From: Flammeovirga pectinis | GTDB taxonomy: Bacteria; Bacteroidota; Bacteroidia; Cytophagales; Flammeovirgaceae | Length of the DNA stretch: 64,000 nucleotides | NCBI RefSeq assembly: GCF_003970675.1 | Contig: NZ_CP034562.1 | Coordinates: 2,604,001 to 2,668,000, forward strand | Direction of reading: 5' to 3' | Shown here: positions 44,169 to 53,638 of the stretch, one piece after another | Numbering within the stretch: position 1 is the first letter of the stretch | How the letters are laid out: each line of letters begins with the position of its first letter | Made by a program: the position numbers and the translations under genes | The notes under the pieces: generated by a model | The model's database searches: none | Told to the model about the DNA's origin: nothing | What the model saw: the letters and a program-made list of their open reading frames with translations, nothing else

Positions 44169-45818
44169 ATGTTAAAGAACCTTTTGATCAAAAATTACGC
44201 ATTAATTGAGCATACAGAGATAAGCCCTGATAAAGGATTAAACATTATCACTGGTGAAACTGGTGCAGGTAAATCTATTATGTTAGGTGCTCTTGGTCTT
44301 TTAAAAGGTGGGCGAGCTGATACAAAAGCATTGTTCGATCAAAAATCAAAATGCATTATTGAAGGAGCCTTTGACATCTCTTCTTATAAGATGGAATCAA
44401 TTTTTATTGATTTAGAACTTGACTACGAAAAGATAACTTTATTAAGAAGAGAAATAACCCCGAGTGGCAAATCAAGAGCATTTATAAACGACACTCCTGT
44501 ACGTTTAGATGTTATGCGAAAAATTAGTGAGCGTTTAATGGATATCCATTCACAACACGACACTATGCAACTCGGTTCAAACATATACCAACTTAACCTA
44601 GTTGATACTTATGGTAAACTAGAAGGTAAAGTTGAACACGTATTTGTAGCTTATAAACAATACAAAAAAACAGCTCAGGCATATAAACAACTTCTTGATG
44701 AATACCATCAGGTAAAAGAAGAATTTGAGTTCAATCAGTTTCAGCTTAAAGAATTAGACGATGCTAATTTAGACGACATCGATCAAGATGAATTAGAAAA
44801 AGAACTTGAGAAGTTAGAAAACGCTGAAAATATTAAAGTTGCTTTAAATACAGTGTTAGATGCACTTAGCAGGTCTGATTACTCTGCTGATGCTACAATA
44901 TATTCTGCAATTACAGATGTAAATGGTCTGGCAGATTATTCTAAAACATTATCAGATATAAGAGAACGTTTAGATAGCTGTCATATAGAACTTCGTGATA
45001 TTATTTCTGAAATAGAATCTGAAGAAGACAATTTATTTTTTGATCAAGAACGTATTTTCATGATCAAAGAGACTTTAGATCAACTTTATGGACTACAACA
45101 AAAACATAGAGTCAATGATCTTTTGGAATTAATTGAAAAAAGAGACACAATCCGTGAGAAAGTAGAAAAAGTAGAGAGTTTTGATGAAGCTCTTCTCGAA
45201 GCAGAAACAGAAAAGAAAGCAGCGTACGAAGCAATGCTAGAAATTTCTGAAATTCTTTCTTCTGCACGTAAAAAAGTAATTGCTCCTTTAGCTGAACAAT
45301 TAAATGCTACACTTTCTGATTTAGGAATGCCTAACGGTCACCTTGTTATTGACCAAAGAGAAACAGAACCCGCTGCTTCTGGTATGGATGAAGTTGAAAT
45401 TCTCTTTACAGCAAATAAAGGCCGCAGTCCACTTCCATTAAGAGATGTTGCTTCTGGAGGTGAATTTTCTAGATTAATGCTCGCTATTAAATATATTCTA
45501 GCAAGTAAAACTGCTTTACCAACAATCATCTTTGATGAAATCGACACAGGTATATCAGGTGAGATTGCAATTAAGGTTGGTAATATCATGGAAGAAATGG
45601 GTAGTAATCATCAAGTGTTTACTATTAGCCACTTACCTCAAATTGCAGCATTAGGCTCTAAACATTATTTTGTATACAAAGACCATGAGGGTATTTCTAC
45701 AGTAAGTAAAATTAGAACTCTAGACCATTCTGAACGTGTTACCGAAATTGCTCAAATGATTGGAGGTTCACATCCAAGTGAGGGGGCGTATCAAAGTGCA
45801 AAAGAATTAATAGGGTAA
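44169..45818 (+). CDS. recN: DNA repair protein RecN
   Basis: 549 residues; an SMC-like ATPase acting early in double-strand-break repair. Walker A ITGETGAGKSIMLGALGLL near residue 28, the long central coiled coil (about 160-345), ABC signature SGGEFSRLMLAIK and Walker B IIFDEIDTGISGEIA are all present. Ordinary length. No LexA-like box was recognised near its promoter. Confidence 0.96.
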   Translation: MLKNLLIKNYALIEHTEISPDKGLNIITGETGAGKSIMLGALGLLKGGRADTKALFDQKSKCIIEGAFDISSYKMESIFIDLELDYEKITLLRREITPSGKSRAFINDTPVRLDVMRKISERLMDIHSQHDTMQLGSNIYQLNLVDTYGKLEGKVEHVFVAYKQYKKTAQAYKQLLDEYHQVKEEFEFNQFQLKELDDANLDDIDQDELEKELEKLENAENIKVALNTVLDALSRSDYSADATIYSAITDVNGLADYSKTLSDIRERLDSCHIELRDIISEIESEEDNLFFDQERIFMIKETLDQLYGLQQKHRVNDLLELIEKRDTIREKVEKVESFDEALLEAETEKKAAYEAMLEISEILSSARKKVIAPLAEQLNATLSDLGMPNGHLVIDQRETEPAASGMDEVEILFTANKGRSPLPLRDVASGGEFSRLMLAIKYILASKTALPTIIFDEIDTGISGEIAIKVGNIMEEMGSNHQVFTISHLPQIAALGSKHYFVYKDHEGISTVSKIRTLDHSERVTEIAQMIGGSHPSEGAYQSAKELIG

Positions 45819-45836
45819 TAAAAGATATAATAAGTT

Positions 45837-46178
45837 CTAGAGGCAGCCTACAAATTCCGTTTCGCCGCTTCTAGGACTTTCTACTTTAAAACTTAACATC
45901 TTATTTAATAAATCGACCTCTCCTTTTAAAGATTCTTCAGATTCATTACAACGTAGCGTAAAAAGATCTTCAGACAATTCGTCTGTTACCAATGGCATTG
46001 TTTCTCCACTTTGGCAACCATCCATAATTATTTCTAATCTTAATTCGTTTGCATCATCCATTGTGATAGATGTCTGACAATCCATCTCGTATTTAATATC
46101 ATCTTCTACTCTAAATAGTTTACCTGAGTAGCATCCGGTTGCTCTTGTTAAGTCAACTCTTTCATTTAAATCTAACAT
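45837..46178 (-). CDS. Hypothetical protein with five cysteines, 113 aa
   Basis: I do not recognise it. It is cytoplasmic by appearance and beta-rich, with cysteines in GCYSG, DCQTS, GCQSG, RCNES and, at the end, VGCL; three follow the pattern of a Gly/Asp before the Cys. It is convergent with recN, 18 bases from its stop, with no clear terminator between. No promoter at a useful distance was seen. Confidence 0.55.
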   Translation of the reverse strand: MLDLNERVDLTRATGCYSGKLFRVEDDIKYEMDCQTSITMDDANELRLEIIMDGCQSGETMPLVTDELSEDLFTLRCNESEESLKGEVDLLNKMLSFKVESPRSGETEFVGCL

Positions 46179-46514
46179 AAGTCAAAAATAGGTAGTGTAG
46201 TAAATTTAAAATTAGCTGGATTAGATTATTTCAATATCTGAAGGTTATTTCCAAATTCTAATCTATTGTTTAAGTGATAAATAAAGGATATTTATCTCTT
46301 TTTATCAAAGAATACTTCAAAAACTTAAAGAAATAATCACAAAACAGTTTTTAGCTAATTCAAACTTTGCTTAATGTCTAAATTAAATTACGTAAAAAGT
46401 GATAATCAGCTTAAAAATCATTTTATAAAAATTGTAATAAATCAACTAGACCTTGTATGTTTGCAGCATTAAAATTATTCTAACTGGAAAATAATACATC
46501 ATATTTTTTAAGTC
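46179..46514. other. Intergenic region, 336 bp
   Basis: AT-rich sequence between the five-cysteine gene and purC. It has no open frame of note and no RNA-like structure I could see; the only clear signal is the purC promoter at 46432-46463. A TATTTTTG at 46190-46183 on the minus strand is too close to the neighbouring start codon to be its promoter. Purine-riboswitch-like conserved loops were looked for by eye and not found. Confidence 0.6.
46432..46463 (+). promoter_or_regulatory. Promoter of purC
   Basis: TTG (46432-46434) and TATGTTTG (46456-46463) are 21 bases apart, matching the Bacteroidota consensus; the leader is about 45 bases. Confidence 0.6.
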
Positions 46515-47450
46515 ATGGACGCAATAAAAAGCACTAAATTAGAATTCGAAAATGCCACTGGAGTATACCACGGCAAAGTCAGAGATGTGTATTTCTTCGG
46601 TAAGAAGATTGCAATCGTTGCCACCGACCGAATTTCAGCATTCGATGTTGTTCTAAATAGAGCAATACCTTACAAAGGACAAGTGCTGAACCAAATTGCA
46701 GAAAAATTTCTTAAAATGACTGCAGACATTGTTCCGAACTGGTTAGAATCTACTCCACACTCAAATGTTCATATCGGTAAAAACTGTGAAGCTTTTGCTG
46801 TTGAAATGGTTATTAGAGGATATTTAGCAGGGCATGCTTGGAGAGAATATAAAGCAGGAAAAAGGATTCTTTGTGGTGTCGCTCTTCCTGAAGGGTTAAA
46901 AGAAAACGATAAACTTCCTGAACCAATCATTACTCCTACTACAAAAGCAATGGAAGGGCACGATGAAGATATTTCTAGAGAAGAAATTCTTGCTCAAGGC
47001 GTTGTTTCTGAAGAGGACTATGTTCAGTTAGAGAAATATACAAAAGCATTATTTAATAAAGGGACTGAATTTGCTAGAGAAAGAGGTCTTATTCTTGTTG
47101 ATACTAAATATGAATTTGGTAAAGTAGAGGATAAAATCTATCTAATTGATGAAGTTCACACGCCAGATTCTTCGCGTTATTTTTATGCAGAAGGATACCA
47201 AGAGCGCCAAGATAAAGATGAACCACAGAAACAACTTTCTAAAGAATTTGTTCGTCAATGGTTAATTGAAAATGGTTTTCAAGGAAAAGATGGTCAAGAA
47301 CAACCAATAATGTCAGATGAGTTTGTAAATTCTGTTTCTGATAGATATATTGAACTTTACGAAAACATAACAGGCGAAAAATTTGAAAAATCATCTTATG
47401 TAAATCAAGAAGATGAAATTTTCAAAGCAATTAATACACAATTAGGATAA
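46515..47450 (+). CDS. purC: SAICAR synthetase
   Basis: 311 residues; joins CAIR and aspartate in purine synthesis. Signatures: [52 protein letters not shown] (PIITPTTK in this protein) and the C-terminal [14 protein letters not shown]. The long form (about 310) is normal in Bacteroidota. Isolated from other pur genes here; the STAS gene follows 67 bases later. Confidence 0.96.
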   Translation: MDAIKSTKLEFENATGVYHGKVRDVYFFGKKIAIVATDRISAFDVVLNRAIPYKGQVLNQIAEKFLKMTADIVPNWLESTPHSNVHIGKNCEAFAVEMVIRGYLAGHAWREYKAGKRILCGVALPEGLKENDKLPEPIITPTTKAMEGHDEDISREEILAQGVVSEEDYVQLEKYTKALFNKGTEFARERGLILVDTKYEFGKVEDKIYLIDEVHTPDSSRYFYAEGYQERQDKDEPQKQLSKEFVRQWLIENGFQGKDGQEQPIMSDEFVNSVSDRYIELYENITGEKFEKSSYVNQEDEIFKAINTQLG

Positions 47451-47517
47451 TTTAATGTTGTCTTGTAAAAAACTGTGTATATTGCAATCGTATTAAAATA
47501 GACTATATAAAGAAATT

Positions 47518-47898
47518 ATGAGATTTTCTGTAAATAAAAGCGAGAAATATACCGTACTTATTCCTGAAGAAGAAAAATTAGACTCTTTAAAGGCACCTCA
47601 ATTAAAAGCTGAGATTGTCACTATGTTCCAATCTGGTACTGAGAATTTAATTATCGATTTATCAAACGTAAAATACGTTGATTCATCAGGACTTAGCTCT
47701 ATTTTAGTTGCTAATCGTTTAGCTGGTGAAGTGAACGGTAGATTAGTTCTTGCAGGCTTAAATGAGCATGTAATGAAACTTATCAAAATTTCTAAGTTAG
47801 AAACTGTATTGAACTTGTTGCCAACAGTGCAAGAAGCTATTGATTCAGTTTTCTTACATGAAATTGAAAAAGATATTGAAGGTGAAGACGAAAACTAA
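47518..47898 (+). CDS. STAS-domain anti-sigma factor antagonist-like protein
   Basis: 126 residues. The STAS core has VDSSGLSSILVANRL at about 54-68; the second serine (about 57) is where SpoIIAA/RsbV proteins are phosphorylated. The C-terminal DIEGEDEN tail is acidic. No RsbW-like kinase is adjacent. SpoIIE-like phosphatases dephosphorylate such proteins, so the protein at 31068 is a possible partner in trans, as is any other SpoIIE in the genome. Confidence 0.87.
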   Translation: MRFSVNKSEKYTVLIPEEEKLDSLKAPQLKAEIVTMFQSGTENLIIDLSNVKYVDSSGLSSILVANRLAGEVNGRLVLAGLNEHVMKLIKISKLETVLNLLPTVQEAIDSVFLHEIEKDIEGEDEN

Positions 47899-47922
47899 GT
47901 CTTCCTCTTATAAGATATAAAT

Positions 47923-47959
47923 AAAAGCTCGATTCCTAATCTTTAGGACTCGAGCTTTT
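47923..47959 (+). terminator. Terminator after the STAS gene
   Basis: AAAAGCTCGA and TCGAGCTTTT form the outer stem with an inner CCTAA/TTAGG stem. The T-tail is short. It lies 35 bases before the rnz start, so rnz must be reached by read-through or by an unseen promoter. Confidence 0.65.
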
Positions 47960-47993
47960 CTAGTGATTATAGGTACTACTAACATTCAAACCG

Positions 47994-48911
47994 TTGTCAT
48001 TCGAAATCACCATATTAGGTTCTAGTGCCGCCGTTCCTGTAAAAGGTAGGCACATGACATCACAACATGTACGTATAGGAAATCAGCAATTTTTAATTGA
48101 TTGTGGTGAAGCTACGCAACATCAATTGATAAATTTAGGAATCAGTTTGCATAAAATTGAACATATATTTATCAGTCATTTGCATGGCGATCACTTTTTT
48201 GGTCTCCCAGGATTATTATCTACGATGAATATGCAACGTAGAACAGATCCGCTATATATTCATGGACCTAGAGGTTTAGATGAAGTACTTCTTGCCAACT
48301 TTAAGCACACAAAAACTGACCTAAGTTTTAAGGTCTTTTTGTACGATAATCCAACTATGTTTCCAGAAGTAATTTATGAAAATGAAAAACTTACTGTAGA
48401 AACTATACCACTCACTCACCGTGTACCTTGTACTGGATTTCTATTTAGAGAAAAACAAAAGCAGTACAGAATAATACCTGAAAAACTACCTTCTGGGTTA
48501 CCTTTCGAAGCTTTTAGAGCTTTAAAAAGAGGAGAAGATATTGATTTCCAAGGAGAACAGATATTCTATAAAAATGTTACTCTCCCTCCAAGAAAATCTA
48601 GATCTTATGCCTTTTGCTCTGATACAAAATATAGCAAGAGTGTTATTTCTAAAGTTTATGGTGTAGATTTATTATACCATGAGTCTACATTTATGCACAG
48701 GCATTTAGACAGAGCTAATACTACTTTTCACACCACTGCACACCAAGCAGGAACTGTTGCAAAAGAAGCAAAAGTTGGCGAATTACTAATTGGTCATTTT
48801 TCTGCTCGATACGGCGATTTGAACAATCTTTTAGAGGAAGCTCGTGAAGAATTCCCAAATACAGAATTAGCAAAAGAAGGAAAACAATTCACAATCTTAG
48901 AACGCGAATAG
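47994..48911 (+). CDS. rnz: Ribonuclease Z
   Basis: 305 residues; metallo-beta-lactamase-fold endonuclease that cuts tRNA 3' trailers. The zinc motif is HLHGDH (62-67), preceded by TILGSSAAVP. Later ligands are in HESTF and GHFSARYGD. The start codon is TTG at 47994: no ATG occurs in frame upstream, and SFEITILGSS is the usual N-terminus, so TTG looks real and may lower expression. Confidence 0.94.
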   Translation: MSFEITILGSSAAVPVKGRHMTSQHVRIGNQQFLIDCGEATQHQLINLGISLHKIEHIFISHLHGDHFFGLPGLLSTMNMQRRTDPLYIHGPRGLDEVLLANFKHTKTDLSFKVFLYDNPTMFPEVIYENEKLTVETIPLTHRVPCTGFLFREKQKQYRIIPEKLPSGLPFEAFRALKRGEDIDFQGEQIFYKNVTLPPRKSRSYAFCSDTKYSKSVISKVYGVDLLYHESTFMHRHLDRANTTFHTTAHQAGTVAKEAKVGELLIGHFSARYGDLNNLLEEAREEFPNTELAKEGKQFTILERE

Positions 48912-49063
48912 TATCATATATTCTCATTTTACTTGCTATAACAATTTTCTAAACCGAATCCCTTTGCTTTAGAATCCACATTGTATTTACAGCTTTACTC
49001 TATAAATCCTATCAGAAAAGGACAATTTATTGTATATTGTCGTATCAATATAAATATAAAATT

Positions 49064-49606
49064 ATGCCGTTCGGATTTTTCAAAAAGAAGAAGAAAGAAG
49101 AGAAACATTACGATCCTACAAATATTACAATTAAAGATATTAGAAAAGGATATGTATTAGATTACGACTTACAAAGTTGGGAGGTTACTGAAGAATTTGA
49201 ATATGATTGGGGAGACAATGACTTCTCTTATGAATTTAAATTAGAAAGTGCTACAGATGCTGTTTTTTTAAGCATTGAGGACAATGACTTTCTTACAGGA
49301 ACAATATCAAGAAAATTAAAATGGGGTAAACTCCCTGACGCTGTTGATGATGCTCTTGAATCTAAAGGTAAACCACCAAAGAAAATTGTTTATGATGGTA
49401 AAGTATATTACCGTGATACAAAATCTGTAGGTTATTGGAGAAATATTGAAAATAAAGACAGTGCACCATATATGGTCTGGGAATATTATGATGACTCAGA
49501 AAAATATGTACTCTCTTTAGAACAATTTGATGATGAAGAATTTGAAGCATCACTTGGTATCGTAGAAGAGCCAGATGCTTTTAGTAATATACTACCAACC
49601 ACTTAG
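49064..49606 (+). CDS. DUF4178 protein
   Basis: 180 residues from the ATG at 49064; a TTG at 49037 would add nine unsupported residues. After a lysine-rich start (FFKKKKKEEKHYD) comes DIRKGYVLDYDLQSWEV with an alternating strand pattern, the DUF4178 layout. No signal peptide. DUF4178 has no known reaction; I recall reports of its genes next to PspA-like, DUF350 and spermidine-synthase-like genes in envelope-stress contexts. Here the next gene is a lipoprotein, then a membrane spermidine-synthase homologue, consistent with that association. Confidence 0.75.
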   Translation: MPFGFFKKKKKEEKHYDPTNITIKDIRKGYVLDYDLQSWEVTEEFEYDWGDNDFSYEFKLESATDAVFLSIEDNDFLTGTISRKLKWGKLPDAVDDALESKGKPPKKIVYDGKVYYRDTKSVGYWRNIENKDSAPYMVWEYYDDSEKYVLSLEQFDDEEFEASLGIVEEPDAFSNILPTT

Positions 49607-49668
49607 TATTAAATATCGTTTACATAAGAAACGCATTAATTTCTAAGTAAATCAAACAACTATTAAAA

Positions 49669-50451
49669 ATGAGAAAAATTCTCGCACTTATTTCTTTCCT
49701 GTTTTTGATTTCATGTACATCTCAGGAAACATTCAAAAAAAACCCTGTCGATCAATTAATTGTCAGCATGACTAACGTGAATAATTTCACAATTATTCTA
49801 CAAGATATAGATGCTGAAGAGCATTTATTTTCATCTGATCATTATAGACAGAAGTTTAAAGTTATAACTATGGGAGCTGATAGCGTTCCTCAAACTAAAG
49901 AAACAGAATGGTACGAAGTATCTGAAACGTTCTTTAATTTACACTCTGGTGATATTGGTATGGAAGTAGCGTCAAAAGTTGACGGTAAGCTTAGTAAACA
50001 AGTATCACCTCCTGGTTACTCTGGGTATGTTGGTAATTCTCAATATGGACAGTGGAAAACTAATCCTTCTACAGGAACTAGTTTCTGGGAATTTTATGGA
50101 AGATACGCTATGATGCGTAGTGTTTTTGGAATGGGCTTTTATGGTCCAGTTTATAGATCGAGCTATATGAACTATAGAGGATACCACTCATCTGGTAGAA
50201 ACTATTATGGTGGTAGCTCAGGGTCTCCAAGATATGGTTCATATTCTTCTGGAGCTCAGAAATCTAACCCTTCATTCTCAAGAAGAATGAGTACAAGTTC
50301 TAGTTTTAGAAATACTGTTGGGAGTAGCGTCAGCCGTTCTCCTGCTAGAACTGCAGCTGGTTCAAGAGCTTCTGGATACAAAAGTTCTACTTCTAGATAC
50401 GGAAGTGGTTCTTCGTCTAGATCAAGATCATCTTCTAGCGGAGGAAAATAA
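49669..50451 (+). CDS. Lipoprotein with Ser/Gly/Arg-rich tail
   Basis: 260 residues. Lipobox LFLISC at the N-terminus. The globular part (about 25-165) contains EWYEVSETFFNLHSGDI and a W-rich segment GNSQYGQWKTNPSTGTSFWEFYGRY. From about 170 to the end it is low-complexity Ser/Gly/Arg/Tyr (RNYYGGSSGSPRYGSYSSG, then SRSRSSSSGGK). This resembles the DUF4247-type lipoproteins that accompany DUF4178 in other genomes, but I cannot confirm membership. It starts 62 bases after the DUF4178 gene on the same strand. Confidence 0.65.
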   Translation: MRKILALISFLFLISCTSQETFKKNPVDQLIVSMTNVNNFTIILQDIDAEEHLFSSDHYRQKFKVITMGADSVPQTKETEWYEVSETFFNLHSGDIGMEVASKVDGKLSKQVSPPGYSGYVGNSQYGQWKTNPSTGTSFWEFYGRYAMMRSVFGMGFYGPVYRSSYMNYRGYHSSGRNYYGGSSGSPRYGSYSSGAQKSNPSFSRRMSTSSSFRNTVGSSVSRSPARTAAGSRASGYKSSTSRYGSGSSSRSRSSSSGGK

Positions 50452-50478
50452 TCTAAGTAAAAAATTATATACTAATAT

Positions 50479-50511
50479 AAACCCTCGTTAAACTCGAGGG
50501 TTTTCTTTTTT
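50479..50511 (+). terminator. Hairpin terminator directly before the spermidine-synthase-like gene
   Basis: AAACCCTCG pairs with CGAGGGTTT, followed by a T-rich tract ending eight bases before the ATG at 50520. It occupies the translation-start region of the next gene, so it may attenuate rather than simply end transcription. Confidence 0.7.
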
Positions 50512-50519
50512 AACAAACA

Positions 50520-52103
50520 ATGGCTTCATTTTTATCTAAGTCAAATACCTTAAAATTGGCTTTATTTGCTACTGGTTTATCTGGTATCGTAGCAGAATAT
50601 GTTTTATCTACATTAGCCACTTATTTTTTAGGTAATTCAGTACTTCAATGGACACTTACATTATCCTTCATGCTTTTTGCTATGGGGTTAGGCAGTAGGT
50701 TTAGTAAATACCTTGACAAAAATTTAATTGAAAAATTTATTGTAGTCGAGTTTATTCTATCCTTTTTAGTGTCGTTTAGTTCCATAATTGCATATGGCAT
50801 TTCTGCTTATGTAAGTTTTGACAAGTCACTTCACGTATTTCCATTTCCTATAGATGGCGTATTAATTTACTTTACAAGTATCTGTATAGGCTTTCTTATT
50901 GGCTTAGAAATACCGTTAGCAACTCGACTAAATGATTCTTTTGAATCGTTAAAAGTAAATATCTCCTCTGTTATGGAGAAAGATTACTTTGGTAGTTTAG
51001 TTGGTGGTTTATTCTTTGCTTTTGTTGGGTTACCTTTCTTAGGTTTAACCTATACTCCTTTTGTTTTAGGTTTTGTAAACCTATCTGTAGCAATTCTTCT
51101 TCTTTGGAGGCTAGATGATATTATAGATACAAAATGGGTAAATAAATTAAAGATCAGTAGTGTTGGTTTATTTGTTATAATTGGCGTAGGAATGGCATTT
51201 GCACAGGATGTTATTAATTATGGCGAACAAAAATTATACAAAGACAAAGTCGTATTTCAAGAGCAGACTTCTTACCAAAGAATTGTTGTTACGCAATGGA
51301 AAAATGATTATTGGTTGTATTTGAATGGACATCTTCAATTAAGTACTTTTGATGAGTGGCTTTATCACGAACCAATGGCAATTCCGGCTCTAAAGTTATC
51401 TGGTCATCCAGAAAACATCTTAATATTAGGTGGAGGTGATGGCTGTTTAGCTAGGGAAGCTCTAAAGTTTCCTTCAATCAAAAAAATTACATTAGTTGAT
51501 CTTGACCCTGCCATTACAAAACTTGGTAAAGAAGATCCTATTTTTAGAAAACTAAATAACAATGCACTTAACAATGATAAAGTTAAGATTATCAATACGG
51601 ATGCATTTACATTTTTAGAAAAAACTAATGAGTTTTTTGATGTAATTCTGATGGATTTCCCAGACCCTAAATCAATTGAGTTAGGAAGATTACAGTCTGC
51701 TGAAACATTCAGAATGTCATGGCATCATTTAAGACCTAATGGAGTAATTATTACCCAAGCAGGTAGCCCTTATTATGCCACAAAGGCATTTTATTGTATT
51801 GAAAAAACAATGCAAAGTGCGGGTTTTAATACAATTCCTCTTAGAAATCAAGTACTCACTCTAGGGGAATGGGGCTGGATTATGGGTACAAAAACCATGA
51901 CTCCAGAACAAATGAAAGAACGTATTAGAAGTTCTAATTTGGATGATATCCCTACTAAATGGTTAAACAAAGAGGCCTTAAACTCAATTACTTCTTTTGG
52001 AAAAGGTTTAATTGAATTTGACAGTAGTAAAATTGAAATAAATACAGTTCACAATCCTGTATTACCTACATATTACGGCAAAGGAAATTGGGATTTATTC
52101 TAA
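50520..52103 (+). CDS. Membrane-anchored spermidine-synthase-like aminopropyltransferase
   Basis: 527 residues. The first 235 hold about seven membrane helices (first at about 10-35), the rest is a polyamine-synthase domain: YLNGHLQLSTFDEWLYHE, SAM-analogue loop LGGGDGCLAREAL (304-308 GGGDG), TLVDLDP and LMDFPDP (about 377-383). The catalytic acid region of SpeE (DSTDP) reads DFPDP, keeping both aspartates. The reaction would use decarboxylated SAM, but members of this membrane branch have no proven product. Its stop overlaps the rmuC stop by 4 bases. Confidence 0.83.
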   Translation: MASFLSKSNTLKLALFATGLSGIVAEYVLSTLATYFLGNSVLQWTLTLSFMLFAMGLGSRFSKYLDKNLIEKFIVVEFILSFLVSFSSIIAYGISAYVSFDKSLHVFPFPIDGVLIYFTSICIGFLIGLEIPLATRLNDSFESLKVNISSVMEKDYFGSLVGGLFFAFVGLPFLGLTYTPFVLGFVNLSVAILLLWRLDDIIDTKWVNKLKISSVGLFVIIGVGMAFAQDVINYGEQKLYKDKVVFQEQTSYQRIVVTQWKNDYWLYLNGHLQLSTFDEWLYHEPMAIPALKLSGHPENILILGGGDGCLAREALKFPSIKKITLVDLDPAITKLGKEDPIFRKLNNNALNNDKVKIINTDAFTFLEKTNEFFDVILMDFPDPKSIELGRLQSAETFRMSWHHLRPNGVIITQAGSPYYATKAFYCIEKTMQSAGFNTIPLRNQVLTLGEWGWIMGTKTMTPEQMKERIRSSNLDDIPTKWLNKEALNSITSFGKGLIEFDSSKIEINTVHNPVLPTYYGKGNWDLF

Positions 52104-53638
52104 TCTTCCTTGATAGTATTTTCACGAATAGCATCTTCTATCAAAGAAGGTGCTATTTTTTTCTTTGGACTTAGGTTCCCTTTTTCATTCATTTGATGAA
52201 CTAGACTAATCAAGTTTCCTTTTCCTTCAGTTAGTTTTCCAATTGCTTTATCAACTTCAACCTTAGAGTCCCCTACTTTTTTCTGAAGCAACAACATTGT
52301 ATCAACAAAACCTCTTGCTTTATCATAAATCTTTGTAGCATGGTTTACTAAGTCTTCAATGTTTTTTTGTTGATGCTCGTTTCTCCAAAGTTCCTCAATT
52401 ACTTTCAAAGTTGCCATTAATGTTGTTGGTCCAACAATAACTACCTTCCTTTTATAGGCATAATCCCATAAAGAATCTTCGTATTGCAAGGCAACCAAAA
52501 ATGCAGGTTCTACAGGTACAAACATGACAACATAATCCAAACAACGGATGCCGTCTAATTTCTGATAATCTCTTTTAGCAAGTTCTTCTACATGTGCTTT
52601 TAATGCACGAATATGTAAGGCAATTTCCTTCTCTTGTAGATGTTCATTATCTGCATTTATAAATCTTTCGTATGCATTTAAAGATACTTTCGAGTCGATA
52701 ATTACCTGCTTTTCACCTGGGTAGTTTACTACAACATCAGGGCGTTGCTTCTCTCCTTCATCGGTAGTATATGTTGGTTGAATGTAATATTCACTTCCTT
52801 CTCTCAATCCAGATTTGCTTAGCACCGAATCTAGAATCATTTCACCCCAATCACCTTGTGTTTTAGCATCTCCTTTTAAAGCTTTTGTTAAGTTTTGAGC
52901 ATCCTGAGAAATTTGATTATTCATCTTTCTCAACATTTCTAATTCAGTTCTCAACGAAGTTCTCTCGTTAGATTCTTTACCGTAATTATCCTCAATTTTC
53001 TTTCTAAAGCTTTCTATTTGGTCTTTAAAAGGATGTAAAATTGTATTTAAATTTGATTTATTCTGATCTGTAAATTTCGACGATTTCTCTTCGAAGATCC
53101 TATTAGCCAAGTTTTCAAATTCTTTTTTAAACTGTTGATTTAAATTCTGTATATCAATGGCATTTTGATTTAAACGCTCTTGCATACTTCTATTGACCTC
53201 ACGTAATTGAATATTTTCAACTTTTAATTCTTGTTCACTCTCTTTTAAGTAGTTTAATTCTTTTTCTAAAGATTGTTTGTTCTCGCTAAGCGTTTCTAGT
53301 ATTCCTCTAGTATTTGCATAATTATTAGACACTTCGATTAAATTATTATCAATTACTTGGTATTGATTCTTCACATCAAGCAATTGATTTTTAAATGAAA
53401 TTTTCTCCGTTTCAGCTACAGATAGTGATTGTTTTAAAGTAGTATTTTCATTAATTAATTTCTGATTTAGTTGACCGGCTTCATCTTTTGCTTGATTAAG
53501 TTTTAAGCGCTCTTTTACCTCAACCTTATATTGATGTTCTTGTTGAGCATATTTCTGTTTTAAGGAGAAATATACAATCACAACTAACAAAACTGATATA
53601 ACTATTAAACATGCTACAATTAGCACTACAATGTTCAT
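52100..53638 (-). CDS. rmuC: DNA recombination protein RmuC
   Basis: 512 residues from the ATG at 53638, which has GGAGGT-like bases 10-15 nucleotides before it; ATG at 53656 and TTG at 53680 are longer options. Membrane helix (about 2-25), a long coiled coil (about 30-190), then the PD-(D/E)XK-like RmuC core with VIIDSKVSLNAYE and LDYVVMFVPVEPAFL. Thought to limit recombination and inversion; its biochemical role is open. Confidence 0.9.
   Translation of the reverse strand: MNIVVLIVACLIVISVLLVVIVYFSLKQKYAQQEHQYKVEVKERLKLNQAKDEAGQLNQKLINENTTLKQSLSVAETEKISFKNQLLDVKNQYQVIDNNLIEVSNNYANTRGILETLSENKQSLEKELNYLKESEQELKVENIQLREVNRSMQERLNQNAIDIQNLNQQFKKEFENLANRIFEEKSSKFTDQNKSNLNTILHPFKDQIESFRKKIEDNYGKESNERTSLRTELEMLRKMNNQISQDAQNLTKALKGDAKTQGDWGEMILDSVLSKSGLREGSEYYIQPTYTTDEGEKQRPDVVVNYPGEKQVIIDSKVSLNAYERFINADNEHLQEKEIALHIRALKAHVEELAKRDYQKLDGIRCLDYVVMFVPVEPAFLVALQYEDSLWDYAYKRKVVIVGPTTLMATLKVIEELWRNEHQQKNIEDLVNHATKIYDKARGFVDTMLLLQKKVGDSKVEVDKAIGKLTEGKGNLISLVHQMNEKGNLSPKKKIAPSLIEDAIRENTIKED

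Noticed and set aside
46179-46514. A purine riboswitch or small RNA upstream of purC
   Set aside because: No conserved loop pairs or stable stem could be drawn; a standard promoter explains the region.
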